Source: Bimastos eiseni | Taxonomy: Eukaryota; Annelida; Clitellata; Crassiclitellata; Lumbricidae | Direction of reading: 5' to 3' | Assembly (NCBI GenBank): GCA_959347315.1 | Contig: OY365811.1 | Span: 36,477,206 to 36,541,205 of the forward strand | DNA: 64,000 nt | Shown: positions 56,401-64,000 of the stretch, one piece after another | Numbering within the stretch: the first letter of the stretch is position 1 | Layout of the letters: the number at the start of each line of letters is the position of its first letter | Position numbers and translations under genes: made by a program | The notes under the pieces: model-generated | Seen by the model: the letters and a program-made list of their open reading frames with translations, nothing else | Told to the model about the DNA's origin: nothing | Databases searched by the model: none

Positions 56401-58580
56401 TGACAGAAAACGATTTTAATGGCGCAACATTACCATGGCCACATTTTATGCAGCCTATTACCACAGAGTAAGCACATAGTTCGTTTGTTTGCTGGCTAAG
56501 AAGTTAGAAGTTAGAACATAACAGTCCAGTCAGTCATAAATAAAAATCCAAAAATAAAAACTTCTAGTTTAAAATGTTTAATGGCAACATTGAGCACAAA
56601 TTGGGCAGCACAACTGCTACATTCATTTTTAGTCATTTGAAACAGGTGCCACGTTCCGCCAGTAAAAGCATCGCTTCTTTAACATAAAATACTCGTACAT
56701 GCAATTTGCGCACTCTTTAGAGTCTATGACATGTATCTAAGCAGGTACGTATGCGCCTTATTGAACCGCCTCCAAACGCACTTCGGGAACATCATATGTG
56801 AACATTCAACAAATTTGTAAGGCCAAAATAACCATAATAAGCGAATTGCCAATTACAAAACGGACGGCGGCCTCGTATAGTGTCGAGCGAAAAGAGAAAG
56901 AAGCAATAGGGATTACAATTACCGCAGGAATTGTTTCATTTGCATAGCATATTTTTGTTAAACTTTAATGAGTTTGAGTGTCAGACTGCAGTCAGTTTAG
57001 CACTCCTAAACTGTATGTGCCTATTTGAACTGGTTGATAAAATTTCAGTTCTAAGGATGAAATCGTGTGTGGTGGACTTGGGCCAATCTCTCAAAACTTC
57101 ATACTAGACACACCGGACAAGTCATCTGCACAATCGTCAATCAACAACGTTACCTTCACACTTTATGTTACAAATCACTCTAGATAGTTTATACCCTCGT
57201 GTATACAAAGCAACCTATTCTCTGGATGGGTCCATGAATGATAATTGAGCATATCAGGACAATGATCCCTTAACTACTAGGTGACTGAGGAGCGTCGTTG
57301 AACCCCCCAGCGGGTTCTGGGGAAATATTTCGGAAGCCAACACATTTCTAAGCATGTATTGTGAAATTGAGCGCATCGACCGAGACTTCAATAGTTGATG
57401 CAATTCACCATTGCTATTCTCTTCTTATGTATGACACGCCACTCCAGTACGCTCTTATTGCTTCTCGTCTTCCTAAATTCTGTAGCATGGGCGGCATACT
57501 CGCAATCTCAAAATTTCTAAAGCGCCACTTGAAAGCCGAGCGCAGGGCACCAGCTTATTCGCGTTTATGGTCTGTCCATTACACTGGCTTAATCTTCCAG
57601 CTGGCATTCAGTTCAAAGTTCTTGTCTTGGCCCTTGACTCCAAACGGGGCACTGCTCCGAAATATTATGGCAGGGACCTCAGTCGCGCGCTATGGACTAA
57701 ACTAGATCTTTTTCCACCATTGCCACCATCCCTATGGAATGCCCTTCACTCCTCTTATGTGTGTCTATTTGTTCTGGATCTGATTTCTTAAACTCTTCGA
57801 AATTCTAAAAATCTTTTCTACTCTCTGCATGGGTTCTCACACTTGAGCGCTGCTGTGAGCGGCGCTATATAAGTTACTAAATAAAATAAAGGTACACGGC
57901 TCAAAACATTATAGTACAGTACTCACTCGTCTAGTTAACAAGATTGTTATTTTAGCATTTGTTAGTCAATTAGGCGGCGATTTAGGTCTCATTAGGCCTA
58001 TTGTTGTTTTAATAATTCTATAATTTTACAGTAAAAGTATTATTACTGACGAAATTTTAATTAAATTCCCTCCTAACTAAAGTGATAGGCAATATAAATG
58101 ACTTTCTGACAGTTAATAAAAAGTAGGTTGCTTTACTACATAAGTATGATTTCGTGTTTTTCAGGACAAGCAAATTCTGCCTGTTTGTCCGATTCGCGGT
58201 ATCTGAACCCGAGTGGATCTTCTCTTGTAGTGGATGACGACTTTTCTTTTCCACCCCCTCCGACTTCTCTGCTCTTCCAAAATCCCCCCTCTGACGTCTC
58301 CACATTCCGTCCAATCAGCTTGCCTCGCAGCTGTTCCGTCGACCACAACTGCTGTTCCCATTCGACAACAACGCCCCCGGTCTTCTCGAGGCTCAGCTGC
58401 ACCAGCCCTCCTCTGCCGATTCCTACGTGCCCCACCATGTTCCTTCCACCCGCTGCGTGGGCTGCGGGCAACCCACACCCCTCGTCCGTGCAGGTTCGAT
58501 ACCCCCAACAGGGGTCTGTGCCCCGATCGGTTTCGTACGGGAGTCGTAAGTCTGTGCGGTTTGCCGATGAAGACGTCTAA
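50404..58580 (+). CDS. Protocadherin, delta-1-like, seven cadherin repeats, complete
   Basis: Five coding exons: 50404-51174, 52191-52428, 53039-54840, 55523-55664, 58165-58580; GT-AG and in phase, 3369 bp = 1122 residues plus stop. The signal peptide has its core at about 32-49 (a second Met at 15 may be the start). Seven extracellular cadherin repeats follow, at about 58-175, 176-288, 289-396, 397-508, 509-611, 612-718 and 719-815. Calcium-binding linkers are visible (DINDN 167-171, DVNDN 280-284, DVNDN 388-392, DLDDH, DVDDE, DCNDN). The seventh lacks a DxNDN end, as usual next to the membrane. One membrane span at about 841-866 ([20 protein letters not shown]), then a cytoplasmic tail of about 255 residues rich in Ser and Pro, ending [12 protein letters not shown]. 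Likely a calcium-dependent homophilic adhesion receptor. Seven repeats and a KSVRF motif match delta-1 protocadherins (PCDH1/7/9/11 type). Two introns split the ectodomain. Confidence 0.95.
51788..51934. mobile_element. cagaggcggcgatc MITE, copy D (147 bp)
   Basis: Left end catgggcgacgataccggga, right end aaacgagatcgccgcctctg; core ttacagagaggggacacgtt and ctcattgggcgtcccctccc. Same length as copy B. The flanks (tagatagc / tggataat) are only weakly alike. It lies in the first intron of the protocadherin. Confidence 0.85.
52010..52150. repeat. ggtcttggtctcgg minisatellite (reverse of 20240-20425)
   Basis: Repeated ggtcttggtctcg, ggtctcgagaccg and cggaccacccggtcttggtc units. In reverse complement these are the caagaccgag / gagtggtccg units of the block at 20240-20425. 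It ends about 40 bp before protocadherin exon 2. Confidence 0.9.
52640..52945. repeat. gatg/gacg tetranucleotide repeat
   Basis: A run of (gata)n passing into (gatg)n and (gacg)n, about 300 bp, in the protocadherin intron between exons 2 and 3. Open frames on both strands (Ser/Ile/His/Pro-rich or Asp/Gly/Trp-rich) are artefacts. Confidence 0.95.
55168..55300. mobile_element. cagaggcggcgatc MITE, copy E with 8-bp target duplication
   Basis: Element 55176-55292, ends cagaggcggcgatctcgttt and cccgggatcgccgcccctg. Flanks gttggata (55168-55175) and gttgggta (55293-55300) match at 7 of 8 positions, suggesting hAT-type insertion. Shorter than copies B and D through internal deletion. It lies in the protocadherin intron between exons 3 and 4. 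Confidence 0.85.
55712..56681. mobile_element. hAT deletion derivative (954 bp) of the 17262-19882 family
   Basis: Element about 55720-56673. Left end cagtgcttctttttctagaa; right end gtgccacgttccgccagtaa then aaaagcatcg. Flanks cttcttat (55712-55719) and cttcttta (56674-56681) match at 6 of 8. Inside, 55918-56290 matches the N-terminal end of the transposase in the long copy (gcttctgcaaccatctttaa; tgtccagc; cgtcatttcgatttc), but the middle and C-terminal coding parts are absent. It lies in the protocadherin intron between exons 4 and 5. Confidence 0.8.
57360..57885 (+). mobile_element. 3' fragment of a non-LTR retrotransposon (CR1/L2-like)
   Basis: Two overlapping plus-strand frames together read like the C-terminal end of a LINE reverse transcriptase: an [13 protein letters not shown] stretch, then [20 protein letters not shown], then [11 protein letters not shown] and [14 protein letters not shown] (compare the common LHWLPV...RI.FKVL, G.AP.Y and LWN.LP blocks). 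A frame change near 57570-57600 shows it is dead. It ends in ggcgctatataagttactaa and an A-rich tail, the same ending seen in short repeats at 34245, 44870 and 49130. Confidence 0.75.
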
Positions 58581-58885
58581 TTCTATACATCTAATCCAAC
58601 ATGGCGTCGTTTAATCAACTCCTAAGATATTTTGATCCGGTTTAGACTGATCTGCTCTGCTCTGGTCTTATCTAAATATTAATCTTACCCAGAGACAAAT
58701 ATAATCAACTGACGTTATTCGTTGTAACTTTCATTAATGCCTTTGGAGACATACACCATGTTCCGAATAACCAAACAAGTGAACAATGTATTACCCTGGT
58801 ATATCTTCGTTTCACGGTACACAAGATTGGACTGTTTTGCAAACTGCTTTATTGTATTAGTTTTTAGTGACAGTTAATATCATAG

Positions 58886-59045
58886 GCAACGCGTGACGCT
58901 TCAGTTTCCATGCCGACGAGTGACGTTTCGGTCTACATGGCAACGCGTGACGCTTCTGTCTCCATCGCAACGCATGACACTTCTGTCTCCATCGCAACGC
59001 GTGGCGCTTCGGTTTCCATGGCAACGCGTTACGCTGTCGTGACGC
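58886..59045. repeat. 27-bp minisatellite, about six copies
   Basis: The unit begins ggcaacgcgtgacgcttc and is 27 bp long, so it stays open in every frame (9 codons). Copies vary at a few positions (gccgacgagtgacgtttcgg; tcgcaacgcatgacacttct). It starts about 300 bp after the protocadherin stop codon, so it may lie in its 3' UTR: an AATAAA occurs on the plus strand at 59491. Confidence 0.9.
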
Positions 59046-59929
59046 GTCCATGCGATCGTCGAGACGAGCAGCAGTTCAATGTGCGTTGGCCGAGATAACT
59101 GGTCTCTCTGCCACTTCTTCCGATTTTCGTCTGGAAAGCCAGAATGGGATCTAATAGGGAAGAATTGCATCGACTGTCAGTTGCAGAAAACGCAGCTCAA
59201 CTCATCTGTAGATCATGTGATAAAAGGTCTTAGAAGAATTTTACAGTCGAACAGACGAAGATAGGAAACGGACAGACAGACAGACGGAGAGATAAACAGA
59301 CAGACACAAAATGGTCGAAAGAAAAGTTGCACAGATAGAGATCAGGGATGAAGGAGATAAGGAAAGAAGAACGGACGAAAGGAGAGAAATATTTCCCTCT
59401 GTTCATCTGTCATCGTACGTATCTGTGTGTTTGTCTGTCTGAAGAAGAGACTTGCTTTCGTCCAGTCTGTCTGTCTGTCTGCCTATCAAGAATAAAGGAA
59501 CTTTCTTTAGTCCAGGCCATCTATTTATCATCTATGTTTGTGCGCTCGTCTATCTGTCTGTCTGTCGGTTTGTATGTATGTATGAGAACAAAAGGAATTC
59601 TTTAGTCCAGGTCGTCAGAAGAACAAACACAAAGACAGACGACGTATGCGCATCAGCAGAATATGGTTGTAGGCACAGTCGAGGTGGGAGGCAGACAGAG
59701 GAAGAAGCAGGCAGAGGGATGGACACAACGAAGAGACTTATAGAGAGGTTTGATAGACAGAAACCACCGATTCATCTCTTATCTGGCAGCTGTCATCTGC
59801 CACCATCAGGCTGTGTCCTTTGCCTTAAAAACATCGCTGTTGTCAAGCCGACTCTTCTTCGTCCGTGTGCGCTACTTTCTCTGTATGTGCCTCTGGTTGT
59901 CTAGCTATGATGTGTGCTTTTCAACGATT

Positions 59930-60140
59930 ATTTGTCTCTCTCCCTCTCTGTCTCTCTCCCTCTCTGTCTCTCTCCCTGACTCAGAGGGAGTCTCTCTTTT
60001 TCTCTCTCACACACTTTCTCTCTCCCTCTCTGTCTCTCTCCCTGACTCAGAGTGAGTCTCTCTTTTTCTCTCTCACACACTTTCTCTCTGCCTCTCTCTC
60101 TATGTCTCTCTCTTTCTCACACTCGCTCTGTCTGTCTGTC
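59930..60140. repeat. Pyrimidine repeat with a 66-bp direct duplication
   Basis: (tctc)n and (tctg)n units. The phrase ctccctgactcagag occurs twice exactly 66 bp apart, with the intervening sequence nearly identical, showing a recent tandem duplication. Confidence 0.9.
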
Positions 60141-60361
60141 TCTATTTCTTTTTTCCACTGCCACGTCATCCGCCTCTGCTTCTATGTCAACTGTCTATCC
60201 TCTCCTCACCCCTTGCGTATGACTTTCCCTCTGTCTCCTCAGAGTCCCTCTCAGGCAGTAGGCCTAGCTGTGCGTTTCTGTAATCTATGCCTTTGATGCA
60301 TTGTATTGTATTGTATTGCATTGTATAATATTGCATTGTATTCTATTGTATTGTATCTGAT

Positions 60362-61050
60362 CATTTCTAAAGCGCATCTCACAGCGTGCGCGCCCTGCAG
60401 AAGTGCTTCAAGTGCGATGTACCTGTAGAGAGAAGTACGGTCTCAATTTAAGAAAAAATAGGCAGAGATACAACCATAGAGGATGGCAAAGCGATGAGAA
60501 GAGGGAAGTCCATTTTATACAGATGAACCAATGCAGGCAAATGATTGAGTTTTAGCCATTGTGGTCCGAACACGAGGAACGAAGACGTCAAGTCGGTCTT
60601 AGGATCTGACCGGATGCAATGACGTGGCAGAAAGCGAACGGAAAATTTAGTGAGAAAGATATTTTCGAGCAGTATCCAGCTGAGATTAAAAGACGATATG
60701 AGAACTTTAAATTGTATGCGGGAGAAGAAGTCGATGACGTTGATCAGCCGAAAATGTGGAGTTGTGAGAGATTCGAGGAAGGCGAGCTATGCATCTGAAG
60801 AGAAGATAATTGAACATTGAAAGCCAACAATGAAAGAATTGCAGTAGTCGATGCGAGAACAGACTAAATCGTGGACAATTGAGGTAAACGTAGGGACTGA
60901 AACAAATCTACGATCACCTTAAGACGCCTAAGTTGGAAGTAAGAAGGGGAGGAGGTCAACTTGGAAATGTGTTCGGCGAAGGTACACCTACATTGTAAGT
61001 CAGAACACTACATGAAAATGTGAATTGAGGAAAGGATTTCAGAGAGATTA
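60362..61050. repeat. Unclassified interspersed-repeat-like sequence
   Basis: After a (ttgta)n tract comes aaagcgcatctcacagcg and about 650 bp of purine-rich sequence without usable ORF. The style (an aaagcgc-type end next to a simple repeat) resembles the 3' end of a retroelement in reverse orientation. I cannot name the family. Confidence 0.35.
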
Positions 61051-62460
61051 GACTAGGCCTACATCATTTATGCCTAGTCGAAATTGCTGGGGAGATCCAA
61101 GCCAAAAAATTTGGGTTTCGGAGGAATTAATGAAAGACCAGTGTTTTAGTTGTCGGGAGTTGGGTGTTCAACCCTTTAGTTTTTTTCCCCAGCCCCCTCA
61201 AATAAGCAATCTAAAATATGTTGACCCCCCGCTCTTTGTTCAAGCCATGTTGCTGTATCGTGTACAGGGTTTGGAATGAGCAACATTTTCTGAGGCAAGA
61301 CCACCGGACTACAAAATAAAAGAGAACTTACAAAACACAGTTCCAAGTAATTCTTTAAAACATGGTCTAAAAATCGTTGTGATTTGTATTTGTGTCCCAT
61401 AATATTTGCACACGCACGGCCTATTTAGACATCATGGACATGTGATCGCTTTTTATGCACGCCTATGTTTGTTGTTGTCACAAATGTAAAGAAGAGAAAC
61501 TTAGATAGCTCATCGGTAGGGCAATATTTTAAAAACTTAGATTTAGCCATTTAGACCTATGGTCGCGCACTTTAGTAATCTCTACAAGTTAACTTTCTTG
61601 GGACAACTGAAACACAGCGATTAGAGGACATCCACTGTTCCAGATCCTGGGGTAGAGCATTAATATGGCTGGCAATAAGGAGTTGAACAGCAGGAGGTCG
61701 ATAAATATACGCCTGAATACCATCATCAATGAAAGCGTGAGTAGTTGATTTGGACTAATCGTTAAAATATTCACTCTATACTGAAGTGTGTTCGTTTTGT
61801 GCCTGAGCGCACACGGTTCTAGGTCCTATGTATACGTGTAGTCTCTGGACATAAACGAATGTACATGTAACTGCCAGAAACATACTAAAGTATGTAGCCG
61901 CATGAATGTCTGGCTTTGTCTACCTCTCTTCTGCTGGTCACAACCGTTCGTCTATCCCTCTCCTTCTGCCTCCTTCGCAACATCCTGTCATCCCTTTCCC
62001 TCTTCCCAAACCATGCAGTGATCCATCGGGTCTTTGGACCCTAGTCGACGTACGGACCGACTACCCACGTGGCCACGTCGTCATAATGAAACCGAATCAA
62101 AGACGTGTTGAGATCGATAATTGCTAATTACGAGCGCTCTTGTCGTCAGCAGCGGCCGTGACAGACTCCGTTTGTTGAAGTGTCGCTTTGGTTGCATAAA
62201 CTGGGCCGAAAGAGAGAGAATAACGACGGCATTTTCATGGCCGCCTCTGCACGATAAACATACACCGCGTTCCATAAAAACGGTAGCCATTGATTTCCAA
62301 ACGCATGACGGAGGACGCACTGATCGAAGCGCCGGCAAATGGTTGAGCTGAATTGATCGGCGCCTATAGCGACAAAGACAACGGGTTACACAGAGACACA
62401 CGAGGTCGTTCGCCGGGACAGTAGCAGCTAATTGATATTTTGTCTAGTATAATTAAATGA
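61051..62460. other. No recognised gene
   Basis: A plus-strand frame at 61906-62127 follows a pyrimidine tract and an AG (cttcccaaaccatgcag at about 62015) and could be a small exon, but I recognise no family and see no partner exon. Remaining sequence shows no structure I can support. Confidence 0.3.
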
Positions 62461-62467
62461 TTTGCGT

Positions 62468-62610
62468 CAACGCATATGTATTTATATATGTATATATATA
62501 TGTACATATATATATATATATATGTAGATATATATATGTGAGCATATAAATATATATATAATGAATATGCGTATATACATATATATGTATATATATATAT
62601 ATGCATATTT
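62468..62610. repeat. TA/TGTA microsatellite
   Basis: Alternating TA runs broken by tgta, taga and tgca. Minus-strand frames over it encode Tyr/Ile runs and are artefacts. Confidence 0.95.
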
Positions 62611-63204
62611 TTGATTGATTTATTACTAGAAATTCCTCCAGTTCGGACTTGTAAAGAGGCCTGCAGAATTTCATAGAGGCAAAGGTAATTGGCTGTATAG
62701 CGCTGTTTCTAAACGCAGACGAGTGGCGTCACTCTCCTCCTATATCAAGCCTTAGGACTGGCACTGCTGGTTGGCACTGGTATATATTAGGTATAGCGCT
62801 CATTTTCTGTGATTTTCTGAGTTTATTCCTGTTTTGCCTTCCGATGGTAGAGTATTGAAAAGATCTGAATCCAGGATGGCACGGCCGTCTGTCACACGGG
62901 GAAATCCCTGCAGGGCATGGTGGTGCCCATTTAAACGGGTAGCGGTGACTAAGGAGGGGTCTGACACGATGAAGGTAAAGGCCATAGCACGCTACATATG
63001 ATAGCCTGTGCATTTACGTTTTGATTTACATTACCAGTTGAAGAGAAACGTCAACTAACTTTTCAATTAATAACACGGTAAGACATCAGTCAGACGGTCG
63101 CTAAGAGTCCGTGCGACTGTCTGCCTTTAGTCAGGACATCCACGTGAAACTAGTCGCACGATCTCACTTACCTATACTCATTTATTAATACATTGATCCA
63201 TGCA

Positions 63205-63500
63205 TCATGCATCTATGATACATCCATCTTTCCATCCATCCAACTATTCATCCACCCATCCATCCATCATCTATTCATCCCAGATACATCCGTCCGTCCA
63301 TCCGCGTCATCCATCTATCTATTCATCCATCTATCCATGCATCCATCTATTTATCCACCCACCCATCCATCCAATATCCAATATCCAGCCATCTGCCTTA
63401 TCCGTCCTTCTATTCATCCATCCATTTATTCATCCATCCATCTATTCATCCATCCATCCACCATACATTCATCCAATATCCATCCGTCCGTCCATCGCTC
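63205..63500. repeat. (catc)n tetranucleotide repeat
   Basis: About 300 bp of catccatc, tctattcatc and ccgtccgtc variants. It is the same kind of tetranucleotide array as 52640-52945 but on the opposite strand. Plus-strand His/Pro/Ser-rich frames are artefacts. Confidence 0.95.
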
Positions 63501-63679
63501 GTGTGATGCCAAGACGTAAGAAATCGTTTTGTTTCTTGCGGCGAGTTTTTCTAATTAAAGTTACGGTCTGTTTGAGCCGGTAATTCTAAAGATAATGACT
63601 TTAAAGAGCCGCCAAAGAGCCGTCAACCACCACACGCGCTGTTCCGGATTAATCTCGAATATCCCTGATGAACTCATAC

Positions 63680-63879
63680 NNNNNNNNNNNNNNNNNNNNN
63701 NNNNNNNNNNNNNNNNNNNNNNNNNNNNNNNNNNNNNNNNNNNNNNNNNNNNNNNNNNNNNNNNNNNNNNNNNNNNNNNNNNNNNNNNNNNNNNNNNNNN
63801 NNNNNNNNNNNNNNNNNNNNNNNNNNNNNNNNNNNNNNNNNNNNNNNNNNNNNNNNNNNNNNNNNNNNNNNNNNNNNNN
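63680..63879. other. Assembly gap, 200 N
   Basis: Exactly 200 undetermined bases, again probably a placeholder of fixed length. It separates the (catc)n region from the edge of the Roc-domain gene. Confidence 0.98.
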
Positions 63880-63998
63880 AAGGACATCGATTTGACGAGC
63901 TCTGCGTGCGTGCCGACCAGCAGTACGGGCGTGTCGGCGGCCATTTCGTAGAGTGCTTGCAGCCACATCTGCAGCCGGGACACATGACGTGCGAACAG
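63880..63998 (-). CDS. Partial exon of a Roc-domain (ROCO, MFHAS1-like) GTPase
   Basis: Open throughout on the minus strand from the window edge into the gap, with high GC compared to its surroundings. The frame starting at 63998 reads HVSRLQMWLQALY, then DTPVLLVGTHAELV. A WL..(x) helix followed by P(V/I)LLVGTH(A/x)(D/E) is the G4 region of Roc (Ras-of-complex) GTPase domains, as in MFHAS1 and other ROCO proteins. THAE replaces the usual T(K/H)xD guanine-specificity motif. The rest of the gene lies in the gap and beyond the window. The family call rests on about 35 residues, so it is tentative. Confidence 0.6.
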
Positions 63999-64000
63999 GT

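Noticed and set aside
61906..62127. Small plus-strand exon after a pyrimidine tract
   Set aside because: A splice acceptor is plausible, but there is no family match, no partner exon and no clear link to the protocadherin.

Overview
This is a eukaryotic genomic window. Genes are split by GT-AG introns, intergenic DNA is long and AT-rich, and microsatellites, tRNA-derived SINEs and many small DNA transposons are present. There are two 200-bp assembly gaps. Gene content (a GLYR1/NPAC homologue with a PWWP domain, a ubinuclein and a 7-repeat protocadherin), together with the very frequent word taggccta/aggcctat, suggests a marine invertebrate, perhaps a deuterostome such as an echinoderm. The species cannot be fixed from the sequence.

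Layout. (1) 1-9.6 kb: no recognised gene; short repeats and a small hAT derivative. The plus strand of about 3.5-9.6 kb is A/C-rich, as expected if the minus strand is transcribed. (2) 9671-11404, minus: an intact intronless ORF for a 577-residue one-pass membrane protein that I do not recognise. (3) About 13.1-20.2 kb: a nested transposable-element complex. Two arms in inverted orientation (A-B ... B'-A') are each broken by a different later insertion; one of these is a 2.6-kb hAT element with a perfect 8-bp target duplication and a decayed transposase. (4) 23.57-37.77 kb, minus: a complete GLYR1/NPAC gene of 14 coding exons, 537 residues, with every splice phase consistent. Its introns hold several non-autonomous hAT elements, two copies of one SINE family and a large fold-back repeat. 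(5) 39.67-48.59 kb, plus: a ubinuclein gene (9 coding exons seen, about 840 residues), head to head with GLYR1 across a 1.9-kb interval. (6) 50.40-58.58 kb, plus: a complete protocadherin, 5 coding exons, 1122 residues, seven cadherin repeats, one membrane span and a C-terminal KSVRF motif. (7) 58.9-63.7 kb: a minisatellite, simple repeats and a retroelement-like sequence. (8) 63.88-64.0 kb, minus: the edge of a gene for a Roc/COR (MFHAS1-like) GTPase.

Functional links. GLYR1 (nucleosome-binding co-factor of the LSD2/KDM1B demethylase and of transcribing Pol II) and ubinuclein (subunit of the HIRA H3.3 chaperone) are both chromatin factors acting at transcribed genes, and they share one bidirectional promoter interval. 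The protocadherin is an adhesion receptor whose C-terminus looks like the PP1-docking motif of vertebrate delta-1 protocadherins. The mobile-element load is dominated by hAT-type DNA transposons, shown by 8-bp duplications at six elements (two perfect, four imperfect).
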